From positions 124,001-188,000 of the forward strand of contig NWQR01000003.1 in assembly GCA_002798275.1 (NCBI GenBank): DNA of 64,000 nt, in the 5' to 3' direction. Position numbers and translations under genes: made by a program. Positions 18,608 to 27,443 of the stretch are shown here, one piece after another (the first letter of the stretch is position 1; every line of letters begins with the position of its first letter). Origin of the DNA: Lysobacteraceae bacterium NML08-0793. GTDB taxonomy: Bacteria; Pseudomonadota; Gammaproteobacteria; Xanthomonadales; Xanthomonadaceae. Below the pieces are notes generated by a model. That model was not told the DNA's origin and ran no database searches. It worked only from the letters and a program-made list of their open reading frames with translations.

Positions 18608-19846
18608 ATGTCCAGCTACCTGTTCACCTCCGAATCGGTCTCCGAAGGCCATCCGGACAAAATCGCCGACCAGATTTCCGATGCCGTGCTCGATGCCATC
18701 CTGGCGCAAGACAAGCGCGCCCGCGTTGCCTGCGAAACGCTGGTCAAGACCGGCGCCGCCATCGTGGCCGGTGAAGTTACCACCGAGGCTTGGGTGGATA
18801 TCGAGGGCTTGGCACGCAAGGTCATCAATGACATCGGCTATGACAATTCCGATGTCGGCTTTGACGGCCACACCTGCGCCATCATCAACATGCTCGGCAA
18901 GCAGTCCCCGGACATTGCCGCCGGTGTGGACGGCACCGCCAAGAAAGCCAAAAAACCCGAAGAAATGGGCGCCGGCGATCAGGGCTTGATGTTCGGCTAT
19001 GCCTGCAATGAAGCGCCGGAATACATGCCCGCGCCGATTTACTACAGCCATCGTCTGGTGGAACAACAGGCCAAGCTGCGCAAAAACGGCAAACTCAAAT
19101 GGCTGCGCCCCGATGCCAAGAGCCAGGTCACGCTGCGCTACAACCAGGATGGCCATACCATCGAAGGCATTGATGCGGTGGTGCTGTCCACCCAGCACGA
19201 TCCCGGCATCAAGCAGAAAGACCTGATTGAAGCGGTGCGCGAAGAAATCATCAAGCCGGTGCTGCCGAAGAAGTGGTTTGAATCGCTCGCCAAAAACAAG
19301 GTGCACATCAACCCGACCGGCATCTTCGTCATTGGCGGGCCGGTGGGCGACTGCGGCCTGACCGGGCGCAAAATCATCGTCGATACCTATGGCGGCATGG
19401 CACGCCACGGGGGCGGCGCGTTCTCCGGCAAGGATCCGTCCAAGGTGGATCGCTCCGCCGCTTACGCGGCCCGTTATGTGGCCAAGAACATCGTCGCTGC
19501 CGGTCTTGCTGACAAGTGCGAAGTGCAAGTCAGCTATGCCATCGGCGTGGCCGAACCCACCAGCATCTCGGTCACCACCTTTGGCACCGGCAAAATCCCG
19601 GATGCGGAAATCGAAAAGCTGATCCGTGCCAATTTCGATCTGCGTCCCTACGGCATCATCAAGATGCTGGATCTGATTCACCCGATCTACCAGCAGACCG
19701 CCGCCTACGGCCACTTTGGCCGCAAGCCGAAGGAAATCACCTATGTCGATGGCGATGGCAAAAAGCAAAAAGCCACCGCTTTTAGCTGGGAAAAGACCGA
19801 CAAGGCCGAAGAACTGCGCAAGCAGGCCAAGCTGAAGAAGAAGTAA
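18608..19846 (+). CDS. metK: S-adenosylmethionine synthetase
   Basis: A 412-residue cytosolic enzyme joining methionine and ATP to give SAM. Visible motifs are the ATP loop [16 protein letters not shown], the [15 protein letters not shown] signature and the P-loop-like [20 protein letters not shown]. The ATG has AAGGA nine bases upstream, and a small ATCC...GGAT dyad brackets that site. I see no SAM riboswitch in the 158-base leader shared with abgT. A terminator follows. ahcY, which recycles the product SAH, lies 4.1 kb downstream on the same strand. Confidence 0.97.
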   Translation: MSSYLFTSESVSEGHPDKIADQISDAVLDAILAQDKRARVACETLVKTGAAIVAGEVTTEAWVDIEGLARKVINDIGYDNSDVGFDGHTCAIINMLGKQSPDIAAGVDGTAKKAKKPEEMGAGDQGLMFGYACNEAPEYMPAPIYYSHRLVEQQAKLRKNGKLKWLRPDAKSQVTLRYNQDGHTIEGIDAVVLSTQHDPGIKQKDLIEAVREEIIKPVLPKKWFESLAKNKVHINPTGIFVIGGPVGDCGLTGRKIIVDTYGGMARHGGGAFSGKDPSKVDRSAAYAARYVAKNIVAAGLADKCEVQVSYAIGVAEPTSISVTTFGTGKIPDAEIEKLIRANFDLRPYGIIKMLDLIHPIYQQTAAYGHFGRKPKEITYVDGDGKKQKATAFSWEKTDKAEELRKQAKLKKK

Positions 19847-19869
19847 TTTTCTTCACCGGCACAACAATA

Positions 19870-19898
19870 ACGCCCCGGCCACAAACCGGGGCGTTTTC
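19870..19898 (+). terminator. Terminator after metK
   Basis: A perfect nine-base stem, ACGCCCCGG / CCGGGGCGT, with a seven-base loop is followed by TTTTC. It lies 23 bases after the metK stop. Confidence 0.85.
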
Positions 19899-19915
19899 GT
19901 GCGCGGCTGGCCGGT

Positions 19916-19989
19916 TCAACTGCGCACGAAGATTCCACACGCCGGTTGAGCTGCCGGCCAGCAGGATTGGCCCAAGCGTTGATGTCATG
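19916..19989 (-). pseudogene. Relic of an OmpA-family C-terminus
   Basis: On the minus strand this stretch codes for HDINAWANPAGRQLNRRVE and then shifts frame. Restoring one missing base gives EIFVRS followed by a stop. It aligns codon by codon with the last 25 residues of the OmpA-type lipoprotein at 22419-23669 (about three quarters of the bases identical), including the stop position. No upstream OmpA domain is left; further 5' the sequence is unrelated. I read it as the surviving tail of a decayed OmpA gene, convergent with metK. Confidence 0.6.
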
Positions 19990-20032
19990 AGCCGCCCCTG
20001 CGCGACCAGTATTTTCCTTGCACCCGGCCCTC

Positions 20033-20062
20033 AAACGCGCCGCACTTGGCGGCGCGTTTTTC
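20033..20062 (-). terminator. Terminator after the S9 peptidase gene
   Basis: The stem ACGCGCCGC / GCGGCGCGT, with a five-base loop, has an A-run and a T-run on its two sides and lies just past the peptidase stop at 20066. Confidence 0.75.
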
Positions 20063-20065
20063 GGC

Positions 20066-22350
20066 TCAATCCGCGCTGGCCTGATTCTGCGCCTTGGGTT
20101 TTTCCGTTTGCGGCGCAGGTTTGACATGCTGTTCCAGCCAGTCATGGGTTTCGGCCATCATGGTGAGGATGGATTCGCGTGCGCGGTAGCCATGAGATTC
20201 ATTCGGCAGCATCACCAGCCGTGCCTGCCCGCCAAGGCCGCGCACCGCCTGATACATGCGTTCGCTCTGCATCGGGAACGTCCCGGCGTTATTGTCCTGC
20301 TCCCCGTGGATGAACAAAATCGGCGCCTTGATTTTGTCGGCATGGAAAAATGGCGACATCGCCGCATAGGTATCGCTGGCCTGCCAGAAATTGCGCTCCT
20401 CGGCCTGAAAACCAAACGGAGTAAGCGTGCGGTTATAGGCACCGCTGCGGGCGATACCGGCACGGAACAGGCCGGTATGTGCCAACAGATTGGCAGTCAT
20501 GAATGCCCCATAGGAGTGCCCGCCCACGGCGATGCGTTGGCGGTCGGCCACGCCGCGACGCACGACTTCTTCCACCGCAGCCTCGGCATTGGCACGCAAT
20601 TGCTGCACATAGCTGTCATTCGGCTCGGCATCACCCTCACCGATAATCGGCATGCTGGGGTTGTCCAGCACCGCATAGCCTTCGGCCAAATAGGGCAGCG
20701 CCCCCCAATAACTGATGTTGTTGAAGCGATACGGCGAGCCACTCACCTGACTGGCTGCAGCGGCGGATTTGAACTCACCGGGGTAAGCCCACATCAACAG
20801 CGGCAGCGGGCCATCACGTTCGGCCACATAGCCCGGCGGCAGATACAGCGTGCCGGTCAATGCCACGCCATCGGCACGCTGGTAGCGGATCAGCTCCTTC
20901 TGCACCTGGCGCAGTTGCGGGGTGGGATGCGGGAATTGGGTCAGGGCGCGCGGCTTGTCTGTCGCGCTCAAATCGCGCAGCCAGAAATTGGGACGCTCGC
21001 TGGGTGTCTCGCGACTGGTGATGATGCGCTTGCCTTCAGCATCGAGCAGCCCCACCGGATATTCGAACTGCTCGCCGGTGGAATGGAACAGGCGTTCGGT
21101 TTTGCCATCGACCAGCCGTTGCCGGTCAAGAAAAGGGCGGTCGCCTTCGGGCGATGCGCCCATGCCGATGCGATAAATACTGCCGCCATCGGGCGAAGTC
21201 AGCAGGACGCTGCGGCCACGTGCATCCTGCCTCAAGACCGGGCTGCCCTTGTCGGCATAGCGGTCTTCGCTGCTGCCGGCCTCAAACAGTCGCGGCGCTT
21301 GATTCGGCTTGTCCGGTGCAATCTGCCAAGTCTTGAATTGACGATTGCGCCACCAGTATTCGGTCAGCAGCGCCAAATCCCCACGCCCCCAGTGGATGCC
21401 GGAATAGCGCATGGAAAGCCGGGCAAGCACCTGCGGCGCACGGTTGAAAGGCGCCGCTTGCCGTGCATGTCGCGCACTTCAATCACGCGCGGGAAAAAAC
21501 TCATCGGCACCAGATAGGAGAAGGGACGGGTAATACGCTGGGTCAGAAGATGCCGGGCATCGGGCGATACCGAAAGCGCGGTGTACATCGCCGCTTCGGC
21601 AAGCGGCTGCACCGTACCATCCACGCTCACCAGCGCAGGCTGCGTGGTCAACAGATATTCAAACCGCTGCGCATCGGCCTCGTTTTTCAAAAGGTCTTGA
21701 TAGGTACGCACACTGGTGATGCGCCCCCCCACGCCGGTGTGCTGCACATTGGGCCCGGTGGGGATGCCATCGCTGACCGGCATCCGCGCGCCTTGCGGCT
21801 GCAAAGTCACCAGCAGGTGCTGGCTGTCGGGCAGCCATCCAAAGGGACGAGCACTGATGGTATTGAGCCCGGCACTCAATTGCCGCGCCTTGCCAGCGGC
21901 CACATCCACCACCCACAAGCTGTTGGTACCGGCACGCGGATCCACCTGATTGAAGGCCAGATAGCGCTGGTCGGGCGACCAGCCCAGACTGGCAATCGAC
22001 AATGGCTGCGGCAATCCCTGAATGCGAATCTCGCGCCCTGTTTCCACCTCCTGCAACCACAGATCATTGCCAAAACTGAAGTTGCTGCGCGCCAATACCC
22101 GAGGATGGATGCGCAAACCGGCAAGTTTTTCTTCCGGCTGTGCCACCACGTCGATTCCCGGAAGTCCCGGACTTGCCAGAAACGCCATCAAATCCCGACG
22201 CGGGCTGAGCACGACTTGCGGGGCACGCGGCGCATCGGCAATCGCCTTCAGCGCCGCCGAAGGCTCACGATAGGCATCCTGTGCCAAACCCGCAGGCACG
22301 AACTGAAACAAAACCAGGGTGGCGGCAGTCGCCAGTAACCGAAGTCGCAT
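20066..22350 (-). pseudogene. S9 (prolyl oligopeptidase/glutamyl endopeptidase-like) peptidase, frameshifted
   Basis: Two frames together make one secreted serine peptidase. The 5' frame (22350 to about 21458) starts with the signal peptide MRLRLLATAATLVLFQFVPA, has GGGAG eight bases upstream, and encodes the beta-propeller. The 3' frame (about 21455 to 20066) finishes the propeller and the alpha/beta hydrolase, with the nucleophile Ser in GGHSYGAFMTANLL, Asp in FIHGEQDNNAG and His in NESHGYRARES. These match plant and bacterial S9D glutamyl endopeptidases. Near 21455-21458, one base (a G in the coding strand) appears to be missing. Inserting it joins RDMHGK to AAPFNRAPQVLARLSMRYSG smoothly. 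The catalytic residues are intact, so this is either a recent pseudogene or a sequence error. Confidence 0.85.
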
Positions 22351-22418
22351 GCAAATCTCCCGGAACAGACAAACCCATAGCCTGCCATATCCGGATACTT
22401 GCTTTCAGCGGTCAAAAG

Positions 22419-23669
22419 TCATGTTCGCACAAAGATTTCCACACGCCGGTTAAGCTGCCGCCCGGAAGGATTGTCTTGGCCATTGATTTCATTGGGCGCC
22501 ACTGGCTCACGCTCACCCAAGCCGCGTGCACTGGCTCCCTGCCCACTGTCCCGAGCATGCAAGGCGTTGACCACTGCCTGCGCACGGCGTTCGGACAATA
22601 CTTGGTTATAGGCATCACTGCCTTTGCTGTCGGTATGGCCACGCACTTCCATCGTCTGCACCGTCACCCCGGCCAATGCCTTGGCCAAGGCATCAAGTAT
22701 GCTGGAGGCATCAGCACGAATGTCGGATTTGTCAAAGTCAAACAACACCGCATCCTGCAAGGTGACAATAAAACCGCAAGGGATACCCGGCAGGCTAAAG
22801 CCCTCCTGTGCCGGAAAGCGTCCGGCAGGTGGCACCCGTGGCAACGGCGCCATCGGAATCCGCTTGCCTGGATACTTGCTCCAACTGCCATAGCCATCGC
22901 CATCATTGCGCAAGCTGCCGTACTCACCACTCCAGTAACCCGAACCATCCGCCGCAATGCGCACTGTGCCTTCAGCACCACTCCAATAACCGGATCCATC
23001 CTTGTTAATGCGGATAGTGCCTTGCACGCCACTCCAGTAGCCATCGCCCTGCCCATCCAGCCGAATGGTTCCATGACGTCCGCTGTAATAGCCCGAACCA
23101 TCGGGCTTGATACGCACCGTGGCGCTACTGCCATCGGCCTCGGCCTGACCACTGATATAGATTTCGCCCGACTCACTCACCCGAACCACACCGGCAGTGG
23201 TATTGGCATAGCCCGAGCCGTCAGGATTGATGCGAAACACGCCATTGCGGCTGTTGCGATAAATCTGCCCGTCGCTATGCACCCGAGTGATACCGCCGCT
23301 GTTGGCCAAGAACTGCTCACCCTCGCAACGTGCCGGCGTTACGGTAACTCCCGGTACCTGCCCGACTTGCTGGAAGGCGCTGGACATCGCCGCTTCAAAT
23401 TCACGCTGGGCAGGTTGCACGCCGACAATATCCGGCACCACGATGACAGGAATCAGTGGAAAATCTGGCACCGGCTCACCAATCAGCGCCATTGCCTGCC
23501 GTTGCACCTCACTGGGCAGCTCAGCAGCGACTGCCGTGGACGCTTGTGCCACCTCCGCAACTGCCGGCGCCTGTGCAGATGATGCAGCGCTGCGTGCTTC
23601 ATCGCCTTGACCCGTACAGGCCGCCAGCAACAGACAACCCGCAGACAGGGAAAACATTGCCTTCGACAT
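22419..23669 (-). CDS. OmpA-family outer-membrane lipoprotein with eight 17-residue repeats
   Basis: A 416-residue protein. A lipoprotein signal ends LLLAACTGQ (Cys18). A low-complexity Ala-rich linker follows to about residue 60. Residues 126-267 form eight tandem units of 17 residues (the third with a six-residue insertion), best seen as GTIRINKDGSGYWSGAE and GTVRIAADGSGYWSGEY. The C-terminal OmpA/Pal peptidoglycan-binding domain (about residues 300-416) carries LFDFDKSDI, EVRGHTDSKGSDAYN, LSERRAQAV and the final GRQLNRRVEIF. It should anchor the outer membrane to peptidoglycan while displaying the repeat region. The ATG at 23669 has AAGGG six bases upstream; the longer frame adds 54 unlikely residues. 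I do not recognise the repeat as a named family. Confidence 0.85.
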   Translation of the reverse strand: MSKAMFSLSAGCLLLAACTGQGDEARSAASSAQAPAVAEVAQASTAVAAELPSEVQRQAMALIGEPVPDFPLIPVIVVPDIVGVQPAQREFEAAMSSAFQQVGQVPGVTVTPARCEGEQFLANSGGITRVHSDGQIYRNSRNGVFRINPDGSGYANTTAGVVRVSESGEIYISGQAEADGSSATVRIKPDGSGYYSGRHGTIRLDGQGDGYWSGVQGTIRINKDGSGYWSGAEGTVRIAADGSGYWSGEYGSLRNDGDGYGSWSKYPGKRIPMAPLPRVPPAGRFPAQEGFSLPGIPCGFIVTLQDAVLFDFDKSDIRADASSILDALAKALAGVTVQTMEVRGHTDSKGSDAYNQVLSERRAQAVVNALHARDSGQGASARGLGEREPVAPNEINGQDNPSGRQLNRRVEIFVRT

Positions 23670-23887
23670 CACACCCTTCACTTGTGACCGACCCGCACCA
23701 AGGGAATCACAAAGCACTTGGCGCTGTGTAAAGATTTTGTTGTGCAGACAGTTTCGATTCATCCAACTATCACGATTGCCCACCGTAGCCAGCTCGCCCT
23801 CCTCCTCGATATGTAATGACACGCCTACCACTTGCCGCAGCGCAAGCCAGCCCCATCCAGCAGCACAGGCGATACAATATCTCCCGG

Positions 23888-23957
23888 CCGAGGGGCGCTG
23901 CGATGGGGTTTCCCACCAGGCTCGGCGCGTTTTCCCATATCCAACATAACGGCGCCC
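23888..23957 (+). ncRNA. SAH riboswitch ahead of ahcY
   Basis: The aptamer matches the known S-adenosylhomocysteine riboswitch. P1 is CCGAG / CTCGG (23888-23892 with 23921-23925, extendable by one G-C pair). The conserved core GGGGCGCTGCG follows P1. P2 is TGGG / CCCA (23904-23907 with 23912-23915), and CCAGG leads back into P1. The pseudoknot is GGGCGC (23893-23898) with GCGCCC (23952-23957), in the conserved AACGGCGCCC tail. A -10-like TACAAT at 23873-23878 would start transcription just before P1. In characterised cases SAH binding turns expression on, which fits the downstream SAH hydrolase gene. Confidence 0.9.
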
Positions 23958-23989
23958 GTGAACCTTTCACCTTTTCACGGAGCATCACC

Positions 23990-25426
<1,437 letters not shown>

Positions 25427-25452
25427 GCGGCTGCTTCAAGTGGGAAACGAAA

Positions 25453-25478
25453 ACGGGCGCCAAGAGCGCCCGTTTTTT
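25453..25478 (+). terminator. Terminator after ahcY
   Basis: The perfect eight-base stem ACGGGCGC / GCGCCCGT with loop CAAGA is followed by a run of five or more T. It may also serve the convergent yggL gene. Confidence 0.85.
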
Positions 25479-25490
25479 GTAGGGTGAACA

Positions 25491-25841
25491 TCACTCATGC
25501 CCATGCCAAGCATCGGTCAAAGGCGATGGATGCACGTCCTTGATTTCCGGCTGTGCACGGAGCCAGTCGATGACTTTCTGGCGCAGTTCTTCGCTGACGC
25601 TTTCGCGGTATTCCCAGTGCACGATGTAGTTGTAGTCCCAACCGCCGCCAAAGGCGAGGTTATTAGCTTCAATCGCCTCGGTAAGAAAGCGGTCAAGCAG
25701 GGCATCATTGGCTTCTTCGCTCAACGCCCCAGCAAGCGTCACCGGGCATGAAAAGCCCAATACTTGAAACTCGCCTAGGTGCAGCTTTTTACGCAAGCGG
25801 CGGCTGCGTTTGACATCGAGTTTATAGATTCTCTCCCTCAT
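25491..25841 (-). CDS. yggL: YggL family (DUF469) ribosome-associated protein
   Basis: A 116-residue soluble protein. The segment RSRRLRKKLHLGEFQVLGFS near the N-terminus matches E. coli YggL closely, and LTEAIEANNLAFGGG fits its middle. YggL is reported to bind the 50S ribosomal subunit; its exact job is unclear. Compared with E. coli, this copy has a short extra N-terminal stretch, so the true start may be internal. It lies next to a toxin-antitoxin pair on the same strand, but 18 bases separate them and no functional link is implied. Confidence 0.8.
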   Translation of the reverse strand: MRERIYKLDVKRSRRLRKKLHLGEFQVLGFSCPVTLAGALSEEANDALLDRFLTEAIEANNLAFGGGWDYNYIVHWEYRESVSEELRQKVIDWLRAQPEIKDVHPSPLTDAWHGHE

Positions 25842-25859
25842 TCGCGCTCATCTCTGCCG

Positions 25860-26141
25860 TTATTCGGATAATGGCCATCGCATTGCTTCATGCAGTACAC
25901 GCAATATGCGTAATTTCTGGCCGGTTATGTCGTAAATCAGAACGTAGTTGGAATGCACCCAAAATTCGCGTGTGCCTGCCACACGTCCTACTTTCCCCAG
26001 TCTTGGGTGCTCAATCAAAAAGGCAGACTTCTGGTAGAAAAGCTCGTCCAGTGTGAGTGCTGCCGCTGGATTGTCCGTTTCGATATAGTCGTAAATCGCC
26101 TCACGGTCACGGACAGCCGCCAATGTCCAAACCAGCTCCAT
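25860..26141 (-). CDS. ParE/RelE-superfamily toxin
   Basis: A 93-residue basic toxin of a type II module. Family features are the N-terminal helix ending REAIYDYIETDNPAAA, the motif EHPRLGKVGRVAGTREFWVH, and VLIYDITGQKLRILRVLHEA, the beta strands carrying the conserved Arg. ParE members poison gyrase while RelE members cut mRNA; sequence alone does not separate them with confidence, though the overall form looks ParE/YoeB-like. The start codon overlaps the antitoxin stop by one base (TGATG), so the antitoxin is made first. Confidence 0.85.
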   Translation of the reverse strand: MELVWTLAAVRDREAIYDYIETDNPAAALTLDELFYQKSAFLIEHPRLGKVGRVAGTREFWVHSNYVLIYDITGQKLRILRVLHEAMRWPLSE

Positions 26142-26422
26142 CAGCCATCTGCCTCAAGCCTTTTACGAGTTGCTGCGCGACGTGCGGCAAACCTTGCTTC
26201 AACTTCGGCGGCAGGCAGCAAATGCCCTTGCTTGGCAGATGCAAGCCCTATTTGTACTTGTTGAGTGAACCATGCCTCATGCCCACTCGTGTGCTGCTGC
26301 ACGAACTCGCGCATAAAGTCTCGCAAAAGCTGGGCACTGGTGCGATCGCGTGCTTTGGCGGCCTGGGCAAACTCCGCTTTTAGCGCTTCATCCACACGAA
26401 AAGTAAAAGTTGCCTCATTCAT
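26141..26422 (-). CDS. Ribbon-helix-helix antitoxin
   Basis: A 93-residue protein. The N-terminal strand NEATFTFRVDEALKAEFA and helix pair to about residue 45 form a ribbon-helix-helix DNA-binding fold, as in CopG/RelB-type antitoxins. The C-terminal half is helical and rich in Ala, Arg and Glu, as expected for wrapping the toxin. I start at the ATG at 26422; a codon at 26434 is in frame. It should repress its own promoter through the palindrome just upstream. Confidence 0.82.
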   Translation of the reverse strand: MNEATFTFRVDEALKAEFAQAAKARDRTSAQLLRDFMREFVQQHTSGHEAWFTQQVQIGLASAKQGHLLPAAEVEARFAARRAATRKRLEADG

Positions 26423-26435
26423 GGCTCGACCCAAT

Positions 26436-26463
26436 GTGTTACAAGATATTTACACCATAACAC
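26436..26463 (-). promoter_or_regulatory. Putative operator of the toxin-antitoxin operon
   Basis: GTGTTA (26436-26441) and TAACAC (26458-26463) are inverted repeats 14 bases before the antitoxin start. The AT-rich centre includes a possible minus-strand -10 (TAAATA). Antitoxin or complex binding here would give the usual autoregulation. This is inferred from position and symmetry. Confidence 0.5.
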
Positions 26464-26600
26464 GGGCTCGGCGGGTGATGAAACGAACCATGCCAAGTCG
26501 CCCGCCTAGCCGTGAGCCTTAACCCATTTCCGGAAAAGCAGCGAAAGGTGCAAGCGCAGCCTCACCGGCCTTTGCCGGAATGACAAACTTTGCAAAACCG

Positions 26601-26622
26601 CAAGCGACCCGCAGGTCGCTTG
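26601..26622 (-). terminator. Hairpin after the DUF937 gene, probable terminator
   Basis: A perfect nine-base stem, CAAGCGACC / GGTCGCTTG, with a four-base loop lies 18 bases past the DUF937 stop. On the minus strand it is followed by CGGTTTTG, a short T-run. Confidence 0.6.
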
Positions 26623-26640
26623 TGGGGGAACGGGCAGCAG

Positions 26641-27243
26641 TCAGTGTTTGCCGCCGAGCAGGGAGCCGCCGACTTTCATCAGGTCGGACAGACCCAGTTG
26701 GCCGTCGCCGTCTTGGTCAAGCACCGAGCCCAGCAGGCCGCCAAGCCCGGATTGCTGTGCGGCTTTGGCGTCTGCGCCCAAGGCGGCGCCCAGTGCATTG
26801 GCATCGGTGGCTTGACCGCCGCCGAGCATGCGCTTGGCAAGCCAGGCCATGACAATCGGGGCAAGGATTTTCATCAGCATGTCGGCCTTGTCGCTGCCAA
26901 GGCCGGTGGTTTGTCCAAGACCCTGTGCCACCTTGCCGGTATTGCCGCCAAAGATATGACCGAGAATCCCTGCGCCATTGCCTTGCGGACTGTTGCCACC
27001 CAGCACGCTGCCCAGCAGCTCGCCGATGCCGCCGGATGCGGCATGGTCACGATTCAGTGCGCCCAACAGCGCCTCCGCGCCCTGCGGCTGGCTGGCATTT
27101 TTGCCCAACGCGCCAAGCAGCAGTGGCAGGGCGGCGCCGATGGCCGATTGCGCCTGATTTGGGTCAACGCCCAGCTGACCGGCGATTTGCTGCACAGCGC
27201 CGGCTGGCAGTTGCGAGAGAAGTTCGTGGCTCAAGGTGCTCAT
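26641..27243 (-). CDS. DUF937 family protein with an EF-hand-like loop
   Basis: A 200-residue protein rich in Gly, Ala and Leu. The DUF937/YidB-type region spans about residues 1-150, with short helices separated by glycine turns (LGVDPNQAQSAIGAALPLLL). Near the C-terminus, DQDGDGQLGLSDL fits the 12-residue calcium-binding EF-hand loop with acidic residues at positions 1, 3, 5 and 12. There is no signal peptide. I start at the ATG at 27243; the 60-residue extension to 27423 would overlap the region upstream of the divergent ATPase and looks non-coding. Function is unknown. Confidence 0.75.
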   Translation of the reverse strand: MSTLSHELLSQLPAGAVQQIAGQLGVDPNQAQSAIGAALPLLLGALGKNASQPQGAEALLGALNRDHAASGGIGELLGSVLGGNSPQGNGAGILGHIFGGNTGKVAQGLGQTTGLGSDKADMLMKILAPIVMAWLAKRMLGGGQATDANALGAALGADAKAAQQSGLGGLLGSVLDQDGDGQLGLSDLMKVGGSLLGGKH

Positions 27244-27390
27244 AGGCGGGGCATGTCTGCTGAAAAGAGCCGCGACATTAACTGACAAAACTGCGCACGT
27301 CATCCGGTAATTTCGGCAATATGCCAGCGCAACCGCGGTGCAATGGGCAGAAAATCGGTCATTCGCAAGCCCAAGCGTGTCGTTTCGCAA

Positions 27391-27407
27391 TGGCATGAAA
27401 ATTGCTT
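27391..27407 (+). promoter_or_regulatory. Sigma-54-like promoter ahead of a PilT-like ATPase
   Basis: TGGCATGAAAATTGCTT matches the -24/-12 sigma-54 consensus TGGCACG-N4-TTGC with one change. The invariant GG and GC are separated by exactly ten bases. It lies 37 bases before the start codon, so transcription would begin near 27418. In Pseudomonas and Xanthomonas relatives PilR and sigma-54 drive pilA, so control of a pilus ATPase gene this way is plausible. Confidence 0.5.
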
Positions 27408-27443
27408 CAATTTCGTGTCGCATTTCTCATTTCTGGATCCCCC

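Noticed and set aside
18557-19768. A 403-codon minus-strand open frame
   Set aside because: Antisense shadow of metK with His/Gly-rich nonsense composition.
20018-21517. A 499-codon plus-strand open frame opposite the S9 peptidase
   Set aside because: Antisense shadow; the minus strand carries the clear catalytic triad and propeller sequence.
22855-23300. Tandem DNA repeats as a possible CRISPR array
   Set aside because: The roughly 51-base periodicity is coding (17-residue repeats), the units are imperfect, and there are no unique spacers or cas genes.
22281-23582. A 433-codon plus-strand open frame with repeated motifs
   Set aside because: The repeats mirror those of the OmpA lipoprotein on the other strand; no start signal or domain.
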